Positions 7,596 to 14,673 of a stretch of 15,543 nt of DNA are shown here, one piece after another (within the stretch, counting starts at the first letter, position 1; every line of letters starts with the position of its first letter). Under the pieces are notes generated by a model. It was not told the origin of the DNA, searched no databases, and saw only the letters and a program-made list of their open reading frames with translations. Location of the stretch: contig DQCR01000016.1 of the NCBI GenBank assembly GCA_003533785.1, positions 1-15,543 on the forward strand, given 5' to 3'. The position numbers and the translations under genes were made by a program. The stretch comes from Flavobacteriaceae bacterium. Its GTDB lineage: Bacteria; Bacteroidota; Bacteroidia; Flavobacteriales; Flavobacteriaceae.

Positions 7596-8042
7596 ATGCA
7601 GTCATCTGTTGTATTTTCGGTCTGTACTAAGACCTTTATTTCATCTTCCCAACAAAAATCTAAAGTTATTCTCGATGAGAATCATTTGCTTTACCGGCTG
7701 AGGCGCCGTTTTATTCATCGGAAGATATATTATAAAGAAATCTATCAGGCACATATTGTTCGTATTAATCACCTCTTCTATTTCGCTTCAACTATTTTCT
7801 TATTACTTCAAGGATTGATTTATTTTGTTGCGTTTCATGAAGCTCCCCCATTATATCCTGTTTTAAGTTTTATTCTATTTCTTCTATTTTTTATCGGGAT
7901 TCTTATCAACGAGAAATGTTTGTATTCGGTTCGTGTGAAGCAAATGGAAATGGAAACAGAAATTTTTCTGACTAGTAAGCGCAAAGAAGCCAAAGCATTG
8001 GTCAAAGCCATTAACGAAACCTTGGAAGAGCAACGAGAATAA
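7596..8042 (+). CDS. Unrecognised two-helix membrane protein
   Basis: A 148-residue protein of no family I recognise. It has two hydrophobic segments at about residues 59-80 and 87-105, separated by a short HEAPPLYP turn. The segment before the first helix is very basic (YRLRRRFIHRKIYYKE). The C-terminal tail of about 40 residues is charged and probably helical, ending ETLEEQRE. By the positive-inside rule both ends are cytoplasmic. The start is uncertain: the ATG at 7596 is the only ATG before the helices and an in-frame stop lies upstream at 7563, but the first 29 residues look poorly structured, and a TTG at 7686 is an alternative since neighbours use TTG. It is divergent from the phosphoesterase and 25 bp before truA, so probably in the same operon. 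Confidence 0.65.
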   Translation: MQSSVVFSVCTKTFISSSQQKSKVILDENHLLYRLRRRFIHRKIYYKEIYQAHIVRINHLFYFASTIFLLLQGLIYFVAFHEAPPLYPVLSFILFLLFFIGILINEKCLYSVRVKQMEMETEIFLTSKRKEAKALVKAINETLEEQRE

Positions 8043-8055
8043 AGCGATATATTTG
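8022..8055 (+). promoter_or_regulatory. Possible internal promoter of truA
   Basis: TATATTTG at 8048-8055 is an exact -7 element in the 25-bp gap before truA. TTGG at 8022-8025 could be the -33 box, but the 22-bp spacer is longer than usual. The transcript would start around 8060-8064, giving truA a leader of only about 4-8 nt before its TTG start. Confidence 0.45.
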
Positions 8056-8067
8056 TAAAAAAATAAA

Positions 8068-8826
8068 TTGCGTTATTTCGTCTTCTTTGCGTATAATGGA
8101 GCAGGATACCATGGCTGGCAAAGCCAACCCAATGCCTTAACTGTTCAGCAAGAAATGGAACAAGCTTTTGAGACGTTGCTACAAGAACCTATTGCGCTCA
8201 CAGCCGCAGGAAGAACAGATGCAGGGGTTCATGCTTCTTTTATGGTAGCCCATTTCGACACCAGCAATTCCCTGCCAGAAAATTTATGTTTTTTGCTCAA
8301 TCAGTATTTATCTAATGCTATATCTATTAATCGTATTCAAAATGTCTCTGATTCTGCACATGCCCGTTTCGATGCCTTGTCTCGCACTTATCAATACACA
8401 ATCAGCTCGGTCAAGAATCCCTTTCGTTATCCCTACCAATATTATATTAAAGGTTCCTTAGACCTTGCACAAATGAATGCTTCGGCCGCTTTACTTCTCG
8501 AATATGAAGATTTTGAGTGTTTTTCTAAAGTCAATACTGATGTTAAAACGTTCATGTGTCAAATTGAAAAGGCTCATTGGGAAAGCCTAGAAAATCAGTA
8601 TATATTTACCATCAAAGCCAATCGTTTTTTGCGAAATATGGTTCGCGCCATTGTCGGCACATTAATTGAAATTGGTCAAGGCAAACGCACATTGGATTCC
8701 TTACACAAAACTCTCCGTTCAAAAGATCGCTCTCAAGCCGGATATTCTGTTCCTGCGCATGCTCTTTTCTTAACAGATATCGAATATCCTAAAACCTTAT
8801 TCAAACAATATGACTCAAAAGACTAA
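8068..8826 (+). CDS. truA: tRNA pseudouridine synthase A (positions 38-40)
   Basis: A 252-residue enzyme that isomerises uridine to pseudouridine at positions 38-40 of the tRNA anticodon stem-loop. The catalytic Asp51 lies in AAGRTDAGVHA (residues 47-57). The N-terminal RYFVFFAYNGAGYHGWQ strand and the FLRNMVRAIVGTLIEIGQGK helix (about 187-206) are diagnostic, and length is normal. The start codon is TTG: an in-frame TAA at 8056 lies just upstream, no ATG or GTG fits, and the TTG places the family motif RYF right after the initiator. An exact -7 element ends 12 bases before it. The 3' end overlaps the start of the ABC exporter gene by 17 bp, which suggests translational coupling. Confidence 0.96.
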   Translation: MRYFVFFAYNGAGYHGWQSQPNALTVQQEMEQAFETLLQEPIALTAAGRTDAGVHASFMVAHFDTSNSLPENLCFLLNQYLSNAISINRIQNVSDSAHARFDALSRTYQYTISSVKNPFRYPYQYYIKGSLDLAQMNASAALLLEYEDFECFSKVNTDVKTFMCQIEKAHWESLENQYIFTIKANRFLRNMVRAIVGTLIEIGQGKRTLDSLHKTLRSKDRSQAGYSVPAHALFLTDIEYPKTLFKQYDSKD

Positions 8827-10579
8827 CAAAATTTTTGACCGTGATTTATTTAGTAAGTTGATGGAATTTGTTTCCACCTATCGCAGTGTTTTCTATTTTG
8901 TAATGGTAGCGGCTATTCTTCTTTCAGTATTTTCAACACTTACCCCTTATTTACTGATGATAACGGTTGATGATTACATCACACCAAAGGATTTTGATGG
9001 CATGGTATTATTGGTTGGGTTGATGCTTTTGGCTTTGTGTTTCGAGGTAGTTTTTCAATTTTTGTTTGTGTTTTATGCCAACTGGTTGGGTCAACACGTG
9101 ATTCAAAAACTTCGGACACAATTGTTTCAAAAAATCATTGGTTTTAAGATGAGTTATTTCGATAATTCTGCTGTGGGCCGATTGGTCACTCGGGCAGTAA
9201 ATGACATCGAAACAATTGCAAGCATTTTTTCTCAAGGCTTGTTTATGATTATTGCCGATTTGCTGAAAATGTTTTTAGTCATCGGGGTTATGCTTTATGT
9301 AGACTGGCAACTTTCTTTAATTGTTTTCTCCATACTTCCTATTATTTTGTACGCTACTCGTCTTTTTCAAAAGTCAATGAAAAAAGCTTTTGAGGAAGTT
9401 CGACTGCAAGTCGCGAACTTGAATACTTTTGTCCAGGAACGGATTAGTGGGATGCAGATTGTTCAATTGTTTCACAGAGAATATCAGGAATATAAAACGT
9501 TTGTCTCTATTAATAAAGAACACAAAAAGGCTTGGTTAAAAACGGTCTGGTTCAATTCAATTTTCTTTCCTGTTGCAGAAATATCCTCTTCGGTAACTAT
9601 AGGATTGTTGGTTTGGTATGGAGGGGTCAGTGTCGCTACTGGAGGCGATATCTCCCTTGGAACTATTTTTTTATTTATTCAAATGTCACAAATGCTTTTC
9701 CGACCGCTACGGCAGATTGCAGATAAGTTCAATACCCTTCAAATGGGAATGGTTGCTGCAGAGCGGGTCTTTACAATTCTTGAGAAAGAAGCACACATTC
9801 AGGATGAGGGGCATATTGAAAAGAATCATGTAGAAGGGGCTATATCATTTACGGATGTTCACTTTTCATACACACCCAAAGAGGAAGTTTTACACGGAAT
9901 ATCCTTTAATATTCAACCTGGTGAGACGGTTGCAATTGTTGGGGCTACGGGGGCTGGAAAATCTACTTTGATAAATTTATTGTCTCGATTTTATGAGATC
10001 AATTCTGGAACCATAACTATTGATGCTATTCCCATTCAGGACTATCGATTAGAAAACCTCCGGGGACACGTAGGGGTTGTATTGCAAGATGTCTTTTTAT
10101 TTGCCGACACCATTTTAAAAAATATCATACTTCAAAACACTTCAATTACAGAATCTCAAGTAGCCAGTGCCGCTAAAGCGATAGGGGTTCACGAATTCAT
10201 ACAGAGTTTGCCAGGGGGGTATCAATACAATGTGAAGGAGCGAGGTGTTATGTTATCTGCCGGACAGCGGCAATTAATTGCTTTTTTGAGAGCCTATATG
10301 GCAGAGCCTAGTATCCTAATCTTGGACGAGGCAACAGCTTCAATCGATTCACATTCGGAAGAGCTGATTCAAAAAGCCACTCAAAAAATTACCCGAGACA
10401 AGACCTCTTTAATTATTGCCCATCGATTGGCAACCATCAAAAATGCTGATCGTATTATTGTTATGGACAAAGGGAATATTGTGGAAGTAGGAACTCACAA
10501 AGAGTTGCTTAGAATACCCAAGGGATTCTATGCTCAATTGCATAAAGTTCAATTCATGGAAGTAGAAGAGACCCTCTAG
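8810..10579 (+). CDS. MsbA-like ABC exporter (fused membrane and ATPase domains)
   Basis: A 589-residue half-transporter that would work as a homodimer in the inner membrane. The N-terminal membrane domain has six hydrophobic segments (about 28-52, 64-88, 140-163, 167-186, 251-274, 280-296). The ATPase domain has Walker A GATGAGKST (378-386), signature LSAGQ (482-486, Ala in place of the usual Gly), Walker B SILILDE (501-507), D-loop SID (511-513) and H-loop His538. This is the lipid/multidrug exporter layout (MsbA, BmrA, LmrA). The substrate cannot be read from sequence, so I give no symbol. It starts inside the 3' end of truA. Its stop codon shares the bases CTAG with the stop of the convergent cdaA. 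Confidence 0.93.
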   Translation: MTQKTNKIFDRDLFSKLMEFVSTYRSVFYFVMVAAILLSVFSTLTPYLLMITVDDYITPKDFDGMVLLVGLMLLALCFEVVFQFLFVFYANWLGQHVIQKLRTQLFQKIIGFKMSYFDNSAVGRLVTRAVNDIETIASIFSQGLFMIIADLLKMFLVIGVMLYVDWQLSLIVFSILPIILYATRLFQKSMKKAFEEVRLQVANLNTFVQERISGMQIVQLFHREYQEYKTFVSINKEHKKAWLKTVWFNSIFFPVAEISSSVTIGLLVWYGGVSVATGGDISLGTIFLFIQMSQMLFRPLRQIADKFNTLQMGMVAAERVFTILEKEAHIQDEGHIEKNHVEGAISFTDVHFSYTPKEEVLHGISFNIQPGETVAIVGATGAGKSTLINLLSRFYEINSGTITIDAIPIQDYRLENLRGHVGVVLQDVFLFADTILKNIILQNTSITESQVASAAKAIGVHEFIQSLPGGYQYNVKERGVMLSAGQRQLIAFLRAYMAEPSILILDEATASIDSHSEELIQKATQKITRDKTSLIIAHRLATIKNADRIIVMDKGNIVEVGTHKELLRIPKGFYAQLHKVQFMEVEETL

Positions 10580-11367
10580 CTGATAAGATCAGCTTGAATA
10601 ATTTGCTTGAGGTCCTCAAGGTCTTGGAAGTTCACAAATGCTCCATCTTTAATATAGGAAATGGATCCTCTTTGTTCTGAAATAACCAAAACCACAGCAT
10701 CTGTTTTTTCGGAAACGCCCAAGGCTGCTCGGTGTCGAAGGCCAAAGCGGACCGGTACCTCAGTAGATTCGGTCACAGGAAGTATAACTCGAGTGGCGGT
10801 GATGGAATTGTCTTTAACAATAATAGCTCCATCGTGTAATGGACCGTTCTTGAAAAAAATAGATCCCAAAATATTTTGAGAGAGATCTATCTTAGCTGGT
10901 TCTCCAGTTTCTTTAAGAAAATCCAAACTAGTATTTCTTTCAAGGACAATGATAGCTCCTGTTTTTTCATTGGCCATGCTTTGGCAGGCACGAAGCAATT
11001 CAGATACCCTCAGACCACTTTTTTGACCTTGCCGTTGATCTAGAAAGTTGAAATAACGAACCACATTGCGACGGGTGGCAAAATTAGTAGAACCAATAAG
11101 CAGGAGGAATTTTCGTATTTCTTGTTGAAACACCACAATCAAGGCAAAGAAACCCACACTGATAAAGTTACCAAGAATGTTGCTTAGAACATCCATATGA
11201 AGTGCATCAGTGAGTTTATAAATCAAATAGATAATTACAATACCCACAAAAATATTAATGGCAACTGTTCCACGGACCAAGCGATATAAGTAGAAAAGAA
11301 GCAACGCCACCAAAAAAATATCCAGGACGTCTATAAATGTAATCTCTAAAAAATCAAATCGATTCAA
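10576..11367 (-). CDS. cdaA: Membrane diadenylate cyclase (c-di-AMP synthase)
   Basis: A 263-residue enzyme that makes cyclic di-AMP from two ATP; c-di-AMP controls potassium and osmotic balance in many bacteria. Three transmembrane helices (about 13-31, 37-56, 66-84) precede a DisA_N/DAC domain with both hallmark motifs: DGA at 179-181 and RHR at 211-213. The layout matches the CdaA/DacA class. The start codon is TTG at 11365-11367: no ATG occurs upstream before the in-frame stop at 11422-11424, and the first internal Met (58) would delete two helices. The gene lies 28 bp after folP on the same strand. No YbbR-type regulator or glmM is adjacent, unlike in Firmicutes. Its last codons form a perfect hairpin at the junction with the ABC exporter. 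Confidence 0.94.
   Translation of the reverse strand: MNRFDFLEITFIDVLDIFLVALLLFYLYRLVRGTVAINIFVGIVIIYLIYKLTDALHMDVLSNILGNFISVGFFALIVVFQQEIRKFLLLIGSTNFATRRNVVRYFNFLDQRQGQKSGLRVSELLRACQSMANEKTGAIIVLERNTSLDFLKETGEPAKIDLSQNILGSIFFKNGPLHDGAIIVKDNSITATRVILPVTESTEVPVRFGLRHRAALGVSEKTDAVVLVISEQRGSISYIKDGAFVNFQDLEDLKQIIQADLIS
10578..10594. repeat. Perfect 7-bp hairpin at a convergent gene end
   Basis: AGCTGAT (10578-10584) and ATCAGCT (10588-10594) are perfect inverted copies around AAG. The hairpin starts inside the stop codon of the ABC exporter and covers the last codons of cdaA. No long T-run follows on either strand, so it is not a clear intrinsic terminator; it might protect mRNA 3' ends or slow RNA polymerase. 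Confidence 0.55.
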
Positions 11368-11395
11368 GGAGGAGGCTTTTGGTAAAAATAAGAAA

Positions 11396-12217
11396 CTAAT
11401 TAAGGGCTTGCAACAATTCCACTACCTCAACAGCTTCACTAACATCGTGTACCCTCAATATATGTGCTCCTTGTTGCAAGGCAAAGGTGTGTAAGCTAGT
11501 GGTCCCATTAAGTGCTCTTTCTGGAGAAATATTCAATTTTTTATAGATCATTGATTTCCTTGAAACGCCAACCATAATTGGACATTTTAGAGAATGATAC
11601 TGATGCAAATTTTTTAAAATCTCATAGTTGTGTTCCAAACTTTTGCCAAATCCAAACCCGGGATCGAGTATGATGTCATTTACTCCCTTTTGATGAAGCA
11701 GCGCTGTTTTTTCAGCAAAAAAAGACAATTGTTCTTCCACGATCGAATGGTATTTGGGTTCTTCTTGCATGGTTTTGGGAGTTCCCCGCATGTGCATGCA
11801 GACATAGGGAACTTGATAGTTGGCAATTATTTGATGCAATTTGTTATCGATGCTTCCTCCAGAGATATCATTAATTAGTGCGACTCCTTTATCTAAGGCA
11901 CTTCTTGCAATACTGCTGTGATAGGTGTCTACGGAAAACAATGTATTGGGAAAAATTTTTAAAAGTTCGTTCAGGATTGGAAACATCCGTTGGCTTTCTT
12001 GCTCAACGGTTAAAAGTTCTGCCCCCGGTCGGCTACTGGCTGCTCCAATATCAATAAAAGTCGCCCCTTCTTGTAGCATTTTTTCAGTTTGCTTGACCGC
12101 TAGATCTATGGAATTAAATTGCCCTCCATCATAGAAAGAATCTGGTGTTAGATTTAATATTCCCATTATTTTTGGGACAGATAGATCAACAAGCTTGCCC
12201 TGACAATTGAGTGTCAT
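11396..12217 (-). CDS. folP: Dihydropteroate synthase
   Basis: A 273-residue TIM-barrel enzyme that joins p-aminobenzoate to dihydropterin pyrophosphate in folate synthesis; it is the sulfonamide target. The family motifs are in order: GILNLTPDSFYDGG (19-32), IDIGAASSRPGA (the pterin/pABA loop, with Ala-Ala-Ser where many have Glu-Ser-Thr), FSVDTYH, NDISGG, MHMRGTPKTMQ, DPGFGFGK, GVSRKSMI and the terminal RVHDV. Length is normal. The ATG at 12217 begins the usual short N-terminal strand. It is divergent from the DUF1599 gene across 77 bp and is the first gene of a folP-cdaA unit. I see no convincing -7 element in the gap. Confidence 0.96.
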   Translation of the reverse strand: MTLNCQGKLVDLSVPKIMGILNLTPDSFYDGGQFNSIDLAVKQTEKMLQEGATFIDIGAASSRPGAELLTVEQESQRMFPILNELLKIFPNTLFSVDTYHSSIARSALDKGVALINDISGGSIDNKLHQIIANYQVPYVCMHMRGTPKTMQEEPKYHSIVEEQLSFFAEKTALLHQKGVNDIILDPGFGFGKSLEHNYEILKNLHQYHSLKCPIMVGVSRKSMIYKKLNISPERALNGTTSLHTFALQQGAHILRVHDVSEAVEVVELLQALN

Positions 12218-12294
12218 ACTACTGGTTAAAATTTTCTAAGAATTGCATAGTTGGGAGAAAATTTTGTCGAAATTTACAGCAAATTCGGTCACGG

Positions 12295-12837
12295 ATGACG
12301 AAGACAGAGGAAGAATACAAAAAAATTATTGCACAAAGTAGGGGTCTTTTTTCAAAAAAAATGAAAGATTATGGGAGCGCCTGGCGAATCCTTCGATTGG
12401 CTTCTCTGACCGATCAAATATTTATTAAAGCTCAGCGAATTCGGTCCATCCAACGAAACCAAGCCCAAAAGATAGAAGAAGGTCAAGCTTCAGAATTTAT
12501 TGGAATTATTAACTATTCCCTGATGGCTTTGATTCAAATCGAGCTGGGAATTGCGGAACAACCCGATCTCGATATGGACGAAGCACTGTCTCGATATGAT
12601 GAAAAAATAAAAACAACATTCACGCTGATGCAGGATAAAAATCACGACTATGGAGAGGCCTGGCGTGATATGCGTGTGAGTTCTCTTACCGATTTGATTC
12701 TTCAGAAATTGTTGCGAGTCAAGCAAATAGAGGACAATCAGGGTAAAACATTGGTCAGTGAAGGAATTGATGCCAATTATCAAGACATCATCAATTATGC
12801 TGTCTTTGCCTTGATTCATTTGGAATTCAAATCATAA
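12295..12837 (+). CDS. Internally duplicated DUF1599 protein
   Basis: A 180-residue, probably all-helical protein that I assign to DUF1599, a family common in Bacteroidota and grouped by comparative genomics with nucleotide-modification proteins (Nmad1). It holds two copies of one unit: about residues 6-84 and 101-178. Aligned landmarks are KDYGSAWR and HDYGEAWR (Tyr26 and Tyr119), LASLTD and VSSLTD (ending at 40 and 133), and IINYSLMALIQIEL and IINYAVFALIHLEF. The ATG at 12295 is chosen over an upstream GTG at 12211, which would overlap folP and add a sequence unlike the family. No signal peptide or membrane segment is present. The permease gene starts immediately after its stop codon, heading an operon with tpiA and prmA. 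Biochemical activity is unknown. Confidence 0.85.
   Translation: MTKTEEEYKKIIAQSRGLFSKKMKDYGSAWRILRLASLTDQIFIKAQRIRSIQRNQAQKIEEGQASEFIGIINYSLMALIQIELGIAEQPDLDMDEALSRYDEKIKTTFTLMQDKNHDYGEAWRDMRVSSLTDLILQKLLRVKQIEDNQGKTLVSEGIDANYQDIINYAVFALIHLEFKS
12310..12828 (+). repeat. Internal duplication within the DUF1599 gene
   Basis: Copy 1 covers about 12310-12546 and copy 2 about 12595-12828. Similarity is visible in the DNA around the DYG-x-AWR motif (GATTATGGGAGCGCCTGGCG and GACTATGGAGAGGCCTGGCG) and in the protein throughout. The copies differ at most positions, so the duplication is old. Confidence 0.8.
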
Positions 12838-13914
12838 ATGGGAGCCTTTATACTTTCCAAAATTTTCAATAGTATTCTAACACTGTTTGGTGTTTCTAGT
12901 TTGGTTTTTTTAATATTTAGTGTTCTTCCTGGGGATCCGGCACAAATGATGTTGGATCAAAATGAAGGAAGTGTGCAACTCGAAATTTTAAAGAAGAAGT
13001 ATGGTTTTGATTTGCCGATTCACCAGCAGTATCTCTACTATTTAAATGATTTGTCCCCCCTGTCTATCCATTCAAACAAAATATCGCATTTCACTTATTT
13101 TTCTCCCGGAGAACAATCGGGTTTTCCGTTGTTAAAACTACAGCAATATCAAATGGTCCTGAAATGGCCTTATTTACGAACATCCTACCAAAAACAAGGA
13201 AAACCAGTATCAGAAGTGATAGCCGAAACCCTTCCCAATACCTTTATTTTGGCCTTGGCCTCGATTTGTATTGCTATAGCTGTGGGTCTTTTTTTAGGAA
13301 TTTTAGCCATGCGGTATAAAGATACCTTGTGGGATCAGATAATATTATTCGGGAGCACACTAGGAATGAGTGTTCCTTCTTTTTTAAGTGCCATATTATT
13401 TTCTTGGCTTTTTGGATATGTATTTCATTCTTGGACGCAGTTGAATATGACTGGAAGTCTTTTTGAAATAGACGACTTTGGAATGGGCCGTCGGATTCAA
13501 TGGAAAAATCTTATTCTTCCTTCGATAGTTCTAGGAATACGACCTATTGCTGTTATCACCCAATTGATTCGAAGTAGCTTACTCGAAGTGCTTTCACAAG
13601 AATACATCAAAACCGCTTATGCGAAAGGACTTTCCACTACGCAAGTCTTGTATAAGCACGCCTTAAATAACGCACTGAATCCAGTTATTACCGCACTTTC
13701 AGGCTGGTTTGCCTCAATGCTTGCTGGCGCTGTTTTTGTGGAATATATTTTTGGATGGAAAGGTCTTGGAAAAGAAATAGTAACGGCTCTAAACTTTTTA
13801 GATATTCCTGTATTGATGGGGGCTGTTCTCACTATTGCTTGTTTATTTATTCTAATCAACATACTTGTAGATCTTGTTTACACACTTTTAGATCCACAAG
13901 TCAAACTAAATTAA
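12838..13914 (+). CDS. DppB/OppB-type ABC transporter permease without partners nearby
   Basis: A 358-residue inner-membrane protein of the binding-protein-dependent transport permease family, DppB branch (dipeptide, oligopeptide or nickel uptake). Residues 1-30 form the first helix, followed by the branch's PGDPAQMML motif (31-39). A large periplasmic loop spans about 40-130, and a block of further helices starts near 134. The cytoplasmic EAA loop is at about 255-285 (EYIKTAYAKGLSTTQVLYKH), and LLDPQVKLN closes the protein as in DppB relatives. Such permeases normally pair with a DppC subunit and need a binding protein and ATPases; none lies here. The ATG directly follows the TAA of the DUF1599 gene (0-bp gap) and the stop is 4 bp before tpiA, so it is embedded in a housekeeping operon. 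Substrate unknown. Confidence 0.9.
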   Translation: MGAFILSKIFNSILTLFGVSSLVFLIFSVLPGDPAQMMLDQNEGSVQLEILKKKYGFDLPIHQQYLYYLNDLSPLSIHSNKISHFTYFSPGEQSGFPLLKLQQYQMVLKWPYLRTSYQKQGKPVSEVIAETLPNTFILALASICIAIAVGLFLGILAMRYKDTLWDQIILFGSTLGMSVPSFLSAILFSWLFGYVFHSWTQLNMTGSLFEIDDFGMGRRIQWKNLILPSIVLGIRPIAVITQLIRSSLLEVLSQEYIKTAYAKGLSTTQVLYKHALNNALNPVITALSGWFASMLAGAVFVEYIFGWKGLGKEIVTALNFLDIPVLMGAVLTIACLFILINILVDLVYTLLDPQVKLN

Positions 13915-13918
13915 TCTT

Positions 13919-14668
13919 ATGAGACAAAAAATTGTAGCTGGTAATTGGAAAATGAACAAAGATGTTCATGAATCTATGGAATTGCTTAGAGCCATACAAT
14001 CGGCCCCTATACCAGAAGCGGTTCGAGTAATGATTGCTCCCCCCACACTTTTCCTAGATCGAATGGCTGAGGCTACACAAGGCCATCCGTTGCAAGTGGT
14101 GTCACAAAACATGAATGCGGCTGCATCGGGAGCTTTTACTGGTGAAATTTCGGCAGAGATGTTAAAAAGTATTTCAATACAAGCCACACTCCTTGGGCAT
14201 TCTGAGCGGAGAGCTTATTATAATGAAACCAATGAAAGTTTGACCAAGAAAGTTAAAACAGCCCAAGAAAATGGAATCGAAATCATATTCTGTTTTGGAG
14301 AAGAGCTAGCGGATAGAAAGAGTAATAAGCATTTTGAAGTGGTCGCTGAGCAGTTGGAAACAGGCTTATTTTCCACTGAGGCATTGGATTGGAAAAATAT
14401 TATTTTGGCTTATGAACCCGTCTGGGCCATAGGCACGGGAGAAACAGCATCTCCACAACAAGCACAAGAAATGCATGCCTTCATTCGAAGTCAAATCCAA
14501 AAGCGTTTTGGTGGTGCTATTGCTGAAGCCACCAGCATACTCTACGGTGGTAGTGTAAAGCCATCTAATGCTGTGGAATTATTCTCCCAAGCAGATGTTG
14601 ATGGAGGATTGATTGGAGGAGCGTCACTACAAGCTGAAGACTTTCTAGCCATAGTGAACGCGATATAA
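13919..14668 (+). CDS. tpiA: Triose-phosphate isomerase
   Basis: A 249-residue TIM-barrel enzyme that interconverts dihydroxyacetone phosphate and glyceraldehyde 3-phosphate in glycolysis and gluconeogenesis. All catalytic residues are visible: Asn9 and Lys11 in GNWKMN, His94 in LLGHSERR, and Glu166 in AYEPVWAIGTG, with the phosphate-gripping loop 6 at 167-175. The ILYGGSVKPSN segment (207-217) and the GGLIGGASL loop (229-237) complete the phosphate site. Length is standard. It is third in the operon, 4 bp after the permease and 5 bp before prmA; I see no separate promoter in the gap. Confidence 0.98.
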   Translation: MRQKIVAGNWKMNKDVHESMELLRAIQSAPIPEAVRVMIAPPTLFLDRMAEATQGHPLQVVSQNMNAAASGAFTGEISAEMLKSISIQATLLGHSERRAYYNETNESLTKKVKTAQENGIEIIFCFGEELADRKSNKHFEVVAEQLETGLFSTEALDWKNIILAYEPVWAIGTGETASPQQAQEMHAFIRSQIQKRFGGAIAEATSILYGGSVKPSNAVELFSQADVDGGLIGGASLQAEDFLAIVNAI

Positions 14669-14673
14669 CGGCT

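Noticed and set aside
7444..7701. An 85-codon plus-strand frame spanning the phosphoesterase start and the 5' end of the membrane-protein gene.
   Set aside because: It is antisense to the conserved phosphoesterase N-terminus and out of frame with the membrane protein.
12211..12294. An upstream GTG start extending the DUF1599 protein by 28 residues.
   Set aside because: It would overlap the start of folP and use up the divergent promoter gap; the ATG at 12295 gives a natural N-terminus.
12218..12294. Near-matches to the -7 element in the folP/DUF1599 gap (TAAATTTC on the minus strand at 12269-12276; AAATTTTG on the plus strand at 12259-12266).
   Set aside because: Each has one mismatch and no convincing -33 partner; A/T-rich DNA gives such matches by chance. 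Promoters must be here, but I cannot place them.
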